Below, in pieces: positions 13,765 through 24,000 of a DNA stretch of 64,000 nt. This stretch comes from Balanoglossus misakiensis (lineage: Eukaryota; Hemichordata). The notes under the pieces were generated by a model. The model was not told the origin of the DNA. It ran no database searches and saw only the letters and a list, made by a program, of their open reading frames with translations. The DNA is taken from the NCBI GenBank assembly GCA_040954595.2, contig CM082576.2, positions 12,462,001 to 12,526,000 of the forward strand, read 5' to 3'. Numbering within the stretch: position 1 is the stretch's first letter; the number at the start of each line of letters is the position of its first letter. The position numbers and the translations under genes are program-made.

Positions 13765-14141
13765 GAACGTGTTCATTAGAACTCTACAGATGAGAGGATC
13801 ACTTCACTGATGTTGATCATGATGTATAGCGGCTGTAACCCCGACAACGATCGGCATGCAAGAGAGGAAAGAGAAACGCAAGATGGAATTGTGCCATAAG
13901 TGTGTGATCAGTCTGGGAAGCCATCTTCGGTTGTAACCGGACTTAGAGTACCAGCAGGTGGCATCTACTGCGTATGTACAGCACATTAGCCAAACCATAC
14001 ATCATCATTTGAGAAGTCGCGTATCGCCGGCAAGAGTCTGGGGATCAAGAGTAATGGCCTGTGGTGACTTCGGTGCGGATTTTACGTTTCGGTCACCCGC
14101 TCAGAAAAGTTTACCTCGCTGAGTTTCGTTTTCTGCGCACC
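13765..14141 (+). other. Probable 5' UTR of the GPCR, with upstream ORF
   Basis: The stretch starts after a candidate acceptor (pyrimidine tract plus ACAG, AG at 13763-13764) and runs to the receptor ATG. Several upstream ATGs lie in it. The last, ATG at 14054, opens a 22-codon uORF ending in TGA at 14120-14122, 19 nt before the receptor start and in another frame. If all of this is transcribed, receptor translation needs leaky scanning or reinitiation. The true transcript start is not visible. Confidence 0.4.
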
Positions 14142-15557
14142 ATGACAATAAACTGTTCGGACTTTTTCAGCGAAGAGTTCAACAACATAGCCGGTGGCAG
14201 TTCGACGACGTGGCAGCCGGGATTCGTGACAGCGACCGTGGTGTTCCTGGTGATGCTGCCCGTGATCCTGTGCAGCAACGTGGTGGTGATCGTCTGCGTG
14301 GTCAAGTTCAAGCGGCTGCAGATCCCGGCCAACTACTTCCTGAGCAACCTGGCCGTCTCCGACATCCTCGTCGGAGTCTCCATGCCGCTGGTCTACATGG
14401 CCGAGAGCCAGCAGATTCGCATCAAGGACGGCGTGGCGTGCCTGCTGGTGTACTGCGTGTGCATCGTGGCGTGCAGCACCTCGCTGCTCAATCTGACCAT
14501 CACGGCGTACGACCGGTACTCGGCGCTGGTCACCCCGCTGAAGTACGCGGCGTCGATAACCGTCAAATCGACCACCATCGTCATCATCCTGACGTGGATC
14601 GCCATAACGGCCATCGGTTTCGCCCCCCTGATGGGCTGGTACCACGACGGAGGTTTCAAGACGTGCTCCGTGTGCTCCTTCCGGCTGATCAACCAGTACT
14701 GCGTGCTGTTCCTCATCTGCGCCGTGTTTCTGCCCAACTTCATCTGCATCTGCTGCTTCTACTACCGGATAATGAGCATCGCCCGCAAGCAGTCGCGGGC
14801 CATCTCGGCCATCCACCTGGCCGTCTACCCGGTCCTCATTAACAAGAACCTGAGCATGCAGTTCAAGGGCAGCAAGTACGCCAAGACGCTGGCCATCATC
14901 ATGGGAATCTTCATGCTGTCCTGGCTGCCGCTGGTCGTGACGCTGGTCGTGGAGATCCTCTGCCGCGACCACTTCAGGTACCACTACCTCTACAGCTATT
15001 TCACGCTGCTCATTTACTGCAACAGCGCGCTCAACCCCTGGATCTACTCCTTCAAAAACAACGACTTCAAGGCCGCCCTGCGCAGGCTGCGGAGGAAAGT
15101 CTGCACGTGCTGCAACGTGGAGACGCCCAGCCTCAACCGGTCGGCCTCGCGCGCCTCCATCGCGCTCAGTCGCACAAACAGTCTGATCGGAACCGTCAAT
15201 TTACAGATGTTGTACGAGACGTACAAGGACGAGCCAATCGCGGAAGTGCCCAACGAGTCCGTCAGCATGAGGCACCGGTCCAGTGAGGGGGAGAAGACGG
15301 TGGACACTGGACAGACGCAGGTCCAGTGCGTTGTGGAGCCGCATCAACAGGAGGGATGTGCAAATCAAGAGATGAGGGACAATCTGGGAGAGAGTGACGC
15401 GTTCGAGGATGTCTCTGAACTGGAATGTTCCGATACGGTCATTTACGATGCCATCAATTATCAAGAGAAGAGAGGACTATCTGGTCGCTGCGACGATGAA
15501 GCAACTCCAGTTACACCTTGCAATAACATTTCAGTTGTCATGGAAACAGAAGTGTAG
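14142..15557 (+). CDS. Class A (rhodopsin-like) GPCR, adenosine-receptor-like orphan
   Basis: A complete, intronless seven-transmembrane receptor of 471 aa. The start is the ATG in GCACCATGA context. The frame stays open upstream only through non-ATG codons. Visible landmarks: N-terminal sequon NCS at residue 4; TM1 about 27-52; TM2 about 63-87 with LAVSD; C100 (3.25) for the extracellular disulphide; D124-R125-Y126; TM4 about 144-166 ending in MGW; TM5 about 185-210 with FLPN; TM6 about 247-270 with SWLP instead of CWLP; TM7 with N298-P299-W-I-Y302; then FKNNDFK helix 8, a CTCC palmitoylation-like cluster and a tail of about 150 aa with Ser/Arg-rich stretches. The TM6 segment AKTLAIIMGIF and the TM4-TM5 pattern match adenosine receptors best. 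However, N6.55, H6.52, S7.42 and H7.43 are L, V, I and Y, so adenosine is probably not the ligand. The GC-rich third positions contrast with the AT-rich flanks. Confidence 0.93.
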   Translation: MTINCSDFFSEEFNNIAGGSSTTWQPGFVTATVVFLVMLPVILCSNVVVIVCVVKFKRLQIPANYFLSNLAVSDILVGVSMPLVYMAESQQIRIKDGVACLLVYCVCIVACSTSLLNLTITAYDRYSALVTPLKYAASITVKSTTIVIILTWIAITAIGFAPLMGWYHDGGFKTCSVCSFRLINQYCVLFLICAVFLPNFICICCFYYRIMSIARKQSRAISAIHLAVYPVLINKNLSMQFKGSKYAKTLAIIMGIFMLSWLPLVVTLVVEILCRDHFRYHYLYSYFTLLIYCNSALNPWIYSFKNNDFKAALRRLRRKVCTCCNVETPSLNRSASRASIALSRTNSLIGTVNLQMLYETYKDEPIAEVPNESVSMRHRSSEGEKTVDTGQTQVQCVVEPHQQEGCANQEMRDNLGESDAFEDVSELECSDTVIYDAINYQEKRGLSGRCDDEATPVTPCNNISVVMETEV

Positions 15558-16110
15558 GCTCATGAAGTTGACATGCATCAGCATTCTTCATGAAGCTTTA
15601 ATGACACTCGCTTTATGACTAGACGTCTAGACTGTTTTTAGTTGCAGTTTCTTGGTTATTTCACATTCCAAACTCTCTTGCCAGCTTGCAATTTATCAAA
15701 CACAGCTGTCAAACGGAACGTTTGTGCTACTTTGCAGCAATTAAGCCTAGCAGAGGAGACTTTTTGCGATTACGAGATAGTACCCAGTTTGAATCTAATT
15801 GTATCTAACTGTTCTGGAGCCTCTGTCCATTTTCAATTCTTTCCAGCCAATCAAGAGCCTTTGTGGTTTTTAGTGTGAATACAAACTCTAGAGGGCAGTA
15901 TACCCTTTGGAGAAATATTTTTATACATGTCTTGAGGGAGCCTCATCCAGTTTTCGTTCCTTCCAACTCATACATCCCTGTGTACATAAATATGTGGAGG
16001 TGTATGTAATTTTTATATGGAATGAAAATATCAAGGCAAGTCGTGCGGGACAAATCTAAAAATGACTAGTATATTCTAACCATTGGTTTTACAGTGGAAT
16101 TGAACAGAGA

Positions 16111-16116
16111 AATAAA
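16111..16116 (+). promoter_or_regulatory. Poly(A) signal, GPCR gene
   Basis: AATAAA 554 nt after the receptor stop codon. A second AATAAA lies at about 16289. Either would give a 3' UTR of 0.55-0.75 kb. Confidence 0.6.
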
Positions 16117-16319
16117 CACCAAGTGCCATGAAAAGTCGAAACGTTCTTGTCTTTACAGTTCTGCCTTAATTATCGGAAGAACTTTCCTTATGTTTTTCAT
16201 CAAATGTCTTTTCTTCAACTTTTTTCCATTACACTTGTACTTCAGTGATATATTCTGATCACGAGCACCGAGGGACACTGCATTATGAAATAAAAGCTTG
16301 CATTATCCACACCTTGAAT

Positions 16320-17490
16320 TAGAAGCTTACTTGTCCTTTTTTTCTTCAAGGAGTGTTTCTCCTGAAAGCCCGAACGGATTTCAGTCTAATATGTTTTGCA
16401 ACGAAAGTAATTTAATTACCAAGTCTTGCGTCAACCCACATGCGTGTGATGTTTTGAGGATTTTACGAAAACACTACACGGCTTTCTCGGCCTTCGCCTG
16501 TTTTGGAGAGCCATTAGCAATGAATCTTGCTAAAAGAAATCTGGATTAAACCTACAGGTATACAGCCGTCTCCTAAATTTGCATGTGCTCATTTAAAAAA
16601 GGTAAAAGGGGCAGCACTTTCAAGTGTGACATCTAAGCGTAGAAAATGCGTGATGGTCCTAATCTCCAGTGTACATATCTGTGGCTATACAATGCAAGTG
16701 AATATGTGCCTTGAATTGGCCCTAGAGACAGTCACTTCTATGTTTCATATAAAAAACCTATACATTCTCATGAGAATGTAAAATTCAAGAAACCTATATA
16801 TTTTGAAAATATATATTCAAATTACTGTTCAAATTTTTGTTAGTTTTACAACTGCTATCAGCTAATCTGTTGGATATTTTTATGGGATGCAAAACAGAAT
16901 TTTATTACTGAGGCCTTGGATCTGATATGTGGTTGTTTCAAGGATAGACAGTTTAAACTACTTGCACACTGCACAGTAAATTCTAAATAAGCCAATAAAG
17001 CAGTTACAGCACTTCCCCCAAAGCTGTTTTGATGAAGACAAATGTACATACTTTTGCATATCCAGGCACCATTATCTAGGGCCTTATGGCAGTTCAGTCA
17101 ATGGATAACATGTACAGGTAAGTAACCCTGCAAGTTCTTGCATATATAAAACATTGGGCCAAGGACATTCTCAAGTGTACTCTTTGATGTCAATAGTAAC
17201 ACCGGTAATAATAAAAAATCAATGATCACAGTCCCCAACAGTTAACTAACTTTTTCTACTGATTACTTTTTTTTTTAATCATAAATGCAGAAAACTTGTT
17301 GCGGTTGTATAGTGGAATTTCACTATTCTCTGACACTGTTAGATTTTCTTGTCCACAGAATCGTGAATAAAAACGAATAGAAAGCAAATTTGTGCCGTTG
17401 GTGGAGACTCAAGCAAGAAACGGAGCGAAACATTACTACGCACTTCGGGCTTGCGAACAGCGCCCCCATCGGTGTCTCTCGTAATTAGTA
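16320..17490. other. Intergenic spacer between the GPCR and AFTPH
   Basis: No coding frame is recognised. It contains a perfect 20-bp palindrome at 16761-16780 followed by an AT-rich near-palindrome. CpG density rises from about 17380 into the AFTPH promoter. Confidence 0.6.
16761..16780. repeat. Perfect 20-bp palindrome
   Basis: TACATTCTCATGAGAATGTA equals its own reverse complement. It is followed by the near-palindrome ATATATTTTGAAAATATAT. No known binding site is recognised. Confidence 0.7.
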
Positions 17491-17496
17491 GTATGA

Positions 17497-17518
17497 TGCA
17501 TTGTGGGATTTATGGCGG
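17497..17518 (+). promoter_or_regulatory. ZNF143/SBS-like and YY1-like core promoter of AFTPH
   Basis: TGCATTGTGGGA (17497-17508) matches half of the ZNF143/Staf binding element. It is followed within 4 bp by ATGGCGG (17512-17518), the YY1 core. Both are typical of TATA-less housekeeping promoters placed at the start site. The location, in a local CpG-rich patch just before a good splice donor at 17646/17647, fits the AFTPH first exon. Confidence 0.55.
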
Positions 17519-17646
17519 ACGTGGAGGGATAAGTGTTTGTAAATTTTCGCACATTTCGATATTATATGCAGTATTATTTGAATATTGCAAACGCGGTTGA
17601 AAACATAAATGAGACACCGGTTCCTAATGAGTATAAGCTTCAAGAG
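17510..17646 (+). other. AFTPH: AFTPH exon 1 (5' UTR), inferred
   Basis: The left edge is approximate. The right edge is the donor CAAGAG|GTGAGTG, which joins to the acceptor TTTTATTTTAG at 19203 in front of the coding exon. The exon carries two upstream ATGs. The one at 17512 (inside the YY1 motif) gives a 6-codon uORF ending at 17532. The one at 17609 gives a uORF that, after splicing, ends at 19231 and overlaps the main ATG out of frame. Confidence 0.45.
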
Positions 17647-19203
17647 GTGAGTGTAAATTCAAAATTTAGCAAGGCGTACATCGAATAGGAGGGGCAAATT
17701 CATTGCTCGATCGCTCAGGGAAACAGTCAAACCGGCACCTGAGTCTGGGATCGGTTTGACGATAGAGTGTGCATATCTCAACTTTAAAATCATAATATTA
17801 ACTGTGTATAAGGGTAATAATGATGGAAGTTACAGCAATTCATATTCCGCGACACTTTGGCGTTTCATGACATCCCTTATCATGGTGCTGGCGCTTACAC
17901 GTGACCAATATGATGAAATGTACTACATGTGTAGTGTGTGTTAGTTAAATCGTCGGTCGAAACAATTTCATGCATATTTTGGCATGGATTGACCGAGGTA
18001 GATTCCCTATTAACTTTTAGATTGGGGTTAGAGGAATTCAAGACCCTTCGTCCGTATTCGTGCATGACAATGATATGTCAACAGACAACACCCACCTTTT
18101 CATTCTGAGATACCTGGAACTGGAAGAGTTTTTAACATTTATTTCCTGTATAAGTTATAACAGCTGTTCAGTCGCTCTTTCATTCCATCCAAATTATTCT
18201 GCTCTTAGTCTTAGCCATTTGTTTTGAGAATTGTGTGTATTTAATTTTTCACTTCTTGATAGTAATTCATTTCTGGGTGCAGAATGATAACGTTGCTACT
18301 ACTGGCCGTCAGCAATGGAAAGATAATCAGATGCTGCCTATCTTGTCCTTTAATAATTGATGAAAAAGCCTTTTGAATGCTCCTATATGATGGCATTGTC
18401 AATCTTACAATTAGATCAGCTGCATAAGAATGCATCATTATGCCACAGTCATTCTGTTGATTGTGAATACACAATGCTGACTCAAAAATTTGTGTGTCAA
18501 CAGTTGATGTCTGAACATGATTTTGATCCCTGAACTAGAAACAGACACAGAAATGTTTTTGCATTTTGCATGGATAGCTTACAACCAACGAATAAGAATT
18601 CTATGCAGTGGTATCATAAGAGAAATCTTGACAGCCAAGGTGACTTATCCGTGACGTGATATATTGAAAGGATTGATTGCTTTGAGCTAGTAGCTATTTG
18701 GTTTAAAAGACTAAAAGGCGCCTGTAGCAGTTTTGCCATCATTTGTGTTTTAATGAAATTGCTATATCATGGAGAATAAATTTACTTATAAATCTAACGT
18801 GAAGCCCAGTTTTTGAACTGAAATTTAACGGTGCCAGTTTAATATTATGTATTTAGAAAAGTGTGTGGAGATATGGATATATATGTTGAATGGTTCATTT
18901 TTTCTACAGTATTTGAAATGAACAAATACAATATGCGATTTATTTGCATTTGATAAAATTTGCCATAAAATATGTGTGCACGTGTACAAACACGAGTGCA
19001 TAAACGTTTCCTTTTGCCAGGTGTTTTCAAAAGGAAGCATTTTTGGGGAAAAGTGTAATAGCTCTGTTTTTAAAGAGAGAGATAATTTAATTTGGTGTAC
19101 ATGAATATTGTATTATTCAATTGGTACACATGTACAAATGTATTGTATGATATTTTGTGAACTGGATCAAATTCAAACCACTTTATGAATCATTTTATTT
19201 TAG
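17647..19203 (+). other. AFTPH: AFTPH intron 1 (inferred)
   Basis: Non-coding DNA between the inferred 5' UTR exon and the coding exon. It starts GTGAGTG and ends TTTTATTTTAG. No other feature is seen inside. Confidence 0.5.
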
Positions 19204-21032
19204 GTGTGAGAGTGTGAACCATGGAATCTGAAACCAAGAATATCATTCCCATGCTGTCGTCATCCCCACCACCCATGGATGGACCCACATTTGATGACGA
19301 TGACGACGACGGCTTCGGCAACTTCACCACTGCTGGCTTTGCAGACGTTGAGTCACCCCTGAGTGACACGCACTATGCACCCACTGAGAACGACGGCTGC
19401 GATTTTTTCCAAACGGCCCCACCCGGTGTTGAACACGGCACGAGTCATAACGACTTCGCAGACTTTCAGACGTCGTCAGACTTTGCCGATTTCACGAATG
19501 CAAATACTAAATCGTCTACGGATTTTCTGCCGGATTTCAACAGCAAACCCAGTAATTTACAGAACAGAAAGAGCAGCAGTATTGACAGCAATGAATCGGC
19601 GGAGAAAGACAAAAGTACAGACGAGTCTAGATCGGCCAGCCAGATGAGCACCGACCCCGATTTTAGCTCGGACAGAAAGACATTCAACTCGGACAGCAAC
19701 TCGTTTTCCAGCCCCGATACGCTGTCGCTGCAGAGCCCATCGGAGAGCGTTCCTGCAGTGGGCGTAAAGAGACAAGACGAGGGACCCGTCTCCCCCGACG
19801 ACAATCTCAGTATCGATCGGGACGATGACTTTGGCGATTTCAGAACTAATGAGAACACGCCACAGGAGGAGGAGGAAGAAGACCAACAAGCAGCCCGTGA
19901 TGTGGCTGAGGATGAAACAAATGCCGGGGAAATAGTTGAGAAATCGAACAGAAACAATGAATCAAAGTCAGTGGACCGTGACGGCCCAAATGACTTTCCC
20001 AGTGACAGTATGGGAGATTATACCTCAGGGATGACTTCTCATCAGGACTCCAGTAAGTGTGGTTCATTCCAGTCACTGTCGTCAGACACGCAAGACAGAA
20101 ACGATTCTGATCGTGAGCCGGAGATTGAAATCAGTACTGGTGATCGCGCCAGTGCAAGCCCCGAAGTAGAAGCGGATTTGCAGGAGTCTGGTTGCAGTGA
20201 CAATCAAAGCACAAACAATGAGAACTTGGATGATGATGATGATGATGATCTAAACTTTGGTAAATTCCACGAACAGCCCCCTGTGGATGATACGGGGGCT
20301 GTGAGTGACGCGGGCGATGCGCCTGACCTCGTTTTCAGAGATCCCGTACCGAATGACTACGGTTTCAGCGCGTTCTCTGAGCCGTACGACTTTCCTGACA
20401 CCGCGTCTCGCGACAGCGATTCTGACAAATACAAAGAGTCGGCGGAGACCAGCGATGCGAAGTCAGACAGCCAGGAGGAGGATCAGTTTGGTGCAATCAG
20501 TGGAACGGGAACGATGGATGGAAAGGGAAGTGAGGGCGTGAAGGAATTGCCAGGACAGGAGGGTGGCGACGACTTGTCCGGTGATGCCACCAAAGTCGAA
20601 AATGACGGTAACGATGACGAATTTGGTGACTTTGGGGCGTTTGAGAAACCCCCAAGCAACAATGCTAATGGTGACGATGATGATGACTTTGGTGACTTTG
20701 GGACGTTTGAGAAAACGCCAAACAACGCCAGTGATGACTTCGGCGCATTCCAGGAAACGTCGGACAAAGAAGGCGACTTTGGCGAGTTCAGCGACTCGGC
20801 CAAGACGGGCGGTTTTGCTGATTTCAAACAATCGCAGGACGCCCAAAGCACAACTGATGACTTTGGCGCTTTCAGTGATTCCAAAGCAGGCGGCAGAGAT
20901 GACACTTTCAGTTCTTTCCAAGAGACGGCACCCGTCGAATCAGACAAATTTGGTGATTTCAGCAGAAAGGACTCGGGATTTGGTCAGTTCCCATCACCAT
21001 CCCCATCAGCTTCAACCACTAAAACTCATCAG
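19204..21032 (+). CDS. AFTPH: AFTPH exon 2: start codon and acidic FGxF-rich region
   Basis: Acceptor at 19203. ATG at 19221 sits in an ACC-ATG-G context (strong Kozak). 604 codons, phase 0 at the donor CATCAG|GTATGT. The frame stays open three codons into the intron, which should not be counted as protein. It contains a tandem duplication of about 60 bp at 20610-20729 that encodes two FGDFG(A/T)FEK units. Confidence 0.93.
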
Positions 21033-24000
21033 GTATGTATCTGAATCAATTGTATGCACAAGGTAGATTTAAGAAACCTACTTCTCAAACCAGCCATGCA
21101 TTCACTCGTTTTCACATTACTGCAGTAACCGTTGACCCCCATAAAATCCCTGCTTAACACACCATATAACTAAGAGTACATTTAGTAGTGAGGATTTTTA
21201 GCACTGTAGATTTATTAATTTTTACTGTACATATATAATCATACATATGATTTCCCAGTGTCTAATATGACCTCTTCCAAAAACATCTACAAAGGCGTAG
21301 CCAAAAGACTGCACTATCTTTTCCCTTTGACATCAGTGATATCTGTCAAATTAAATGTGGCCCATGAAGAGACACTAGGATTCCATGCATACCTGGGTCA
21401 CTAATACTAGCAACATTCCGGAATTATATATACTGCAGGTTGTTACCTGTTTTTTTCAGGTTCCACAGTTTACACACAAAAAACCTGGCAGGCTCACCAA
21501 ACTGGTAAATCTAGCATACATGTACAAAATCTTCAGTTGATCTCGCTCCAGTCCAGTTAATTTTTCAACAAATTTTATTGTTAATAGTCTTGAATATTAT
21601 AAATTTGCAAGTTTTCCCTAGCCAGCACGCTCCTGTAATTGAATGTTATATCTCACACAATGAAATTGTCCATGTCAGTTTTGCTGGTGCCTTCAAATAC
21701 TGAAATGTATGCTCCAGAGACTGTGAAATCCGAGATGATGTGATTTTGAGAAATGCCCTGGAGCCCCATCTTAGCTTAGTTTTTTTTTTCCCAAATGCTT
21801 TTATCTACTTTGTGTCCATCACACTGTACATGTATAGAGTGAAATTACCTACAGACCCCTGGGTATCAAACATAGTCTGCTAGTCAATAGATCTGTAAGT
21901 TTCTGTCAAAATAATGTTCCATGTTTATTTGAACAGACATCTCGTGAGGGGATTCACAAGAGATTGAAATAAAAAATATATTTAAATCACATTCTATAAC
22001 AAGTTTATAGCTACATGTACATGTAAATCACATTAGAGAAGGTGACCTAAATGTTGTGCATAACATACCAGATATTCACTAACAACTTGGACATGACAGA
22101 TTGCTAGTTGTATGTTCATCATGTATAATAATTTAATATATTCATGTATGGACGTCTTTGATCATATTAGCATACATGTAGTTTGTAACATACACATGTA
22201 CATGTTAGACATACATTTGTATTGTATGCATGCATATGTACGTTCTGAAGTAACAGATGTTTGAAGAGCAACATATTGTCTGTTCTATATTCTGTATTAT
22301 AGTTGAGTGGGTAATTTTGAAATGTGTTGGCTGGTGTTGAGAGTGTTTGTAGCATTTCATCGATGCATCAAGAACTGTGGGTGATGATTACTACATGCAT
22401 ATTATAGGAAACTAGTCTTGAAGTGTGATGCATGCAGCATTACTAAATGTACATTTCTTCTCCCATTCTCTGCAGCCATTTGCAGCAAACAAGATACAGC
22501 GGGTGTTTGCCATGTGTTTCCCAGAAGTTAATAACAGTGCAATAGCTCCAGACCTCGTCATCGAATTACTCATCGACTGCGTGGGCAAAGTTAAGGAGAA
22601 GAAGAATGATGCTGGCGTGAGCTCCAAATCAAATCGGCATAAAAGTGTGAAAAAGTGAGTTTTGTTTTGGTGAAGTAATAACGGTCGGCTGCCTTGTGAT
22701 TGTCCTCTGTCTTCGTTTGTATTGATTTGCGAGTGTCTGTTGTAAACAAAAAAATAGAAAAATGCAACCAGCTTCATTAGAGCAAAATGTCTGTAAACAG
22801 GGATGAAATATTACCATGGGATAAAAGATAGTCTCTCAAGGTAATATTTAACAGGGCATATGCCATGTACATTGTGGTGCCGGCTCATACATTATTTCAA
22901 AGCAGTCGCATCTTGATTGCACACAGGCAGTAATCATCTTCATGTAATGATGCATTCTTCGAACTGATCACATAATGGTCTATGGTTTGAATTGAGCGTT
23001 AATTTCACAGAAGATCAGAGGCAGTGAGTGTTGCCCTGAACTACCAAATCATTGTGATCCACAGTGGGTACCAGATAAAAAATGAATTGTGTGTTATGAA
23101 TGATCATGATACACTCAGAATGGTGATTAAAATGTAGCTGTCATTAGATTTATAAATTAAGGATAATATCAGACACAAGAACTGCCATGCTTTAGTCTTC
23201 ACAATATGCGTCACCTAACCAATCTCTGTAGCATCATGTAGCAAGCATAAGCAACAAACACTGATGTACTTTTTCTTAAACCTTTAACAACAGGGAGGAA
23301 CAAGATTTGAATGTCTGGAACAATTTGAAAGATGTGGACACAACCAATGCACTGACATATCAATGGGGTGGTTCATCCAATGACAAAACCATGCTGAAAT
23401 CTCTGGGCATTGACACCAGAAATATTGTAAGTATCCCTGTGTCATGGCTCAGGCATCTCAATGCCATCGACACAATTCAGTAAATGTTTACAACTTACAG
23501 GGTAGAAACGAACCTAATAGCGATTATGTAGCTGTACTCTATCATCAGAAGCTTCACCCATTGCCGTTTTTGTGACATGTTCCTACTTTTAATACGTAAA
23601 TAACAAAGACGTGCTGAATTCAGGGTTGAAGTATGTGAAGTGAGCCCTCTACAGGCCAAAGTGACATCATTTCAAGCTGTGTGATGAATGTGCCAAGGTT
23701 ATTGATGGCTGGTATAACCATGCTTTTTCCTATAATTTAAAACTGATATCGAATAAAACATGGAAGTTGAAACTAAATATATTACGCCCAGAGAGATTCA
23801 TTTTTATGTGAAATACGGCGGGCATTCATTTGCTTACCCTAGTTTCTTTTATTTTTTCTTCGCGCAGTTGATGGCTAAGAAGCCATCCTCCAGCGTCCCG
23901 ATATTTGCCGCCAATTTGACCATGTTGCAACCCAGCAAAGTCGGGGAGAAAGTGGAGAGGCCGGAGAAGGAGGAGGCCCGGGAAGAAGGTGGCAAGGACC

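Noticed and set aside
14061-14141. 27-codon N-terminal extension of the GPCR frame
   Set aside because: It begins with GTG, not ATG. The first in-frame ATG is 14142, in good context.
14082-14984. 300-codon open frame on the minus strand opposite the GPCR
   Set aside because: Very rich in Asp, His, Gln and Arg, as expected from reading GC-rich third positions antisense. The plus strand has all GPCR landmarks.
19466-20947. Several antisense or alternate-frame open frames of 110-167 codons over AFTPH exon 2
   Set aside because: Low-complexity shadows of the acidic, repetitive AFTPH frame, which alone matches a known family.
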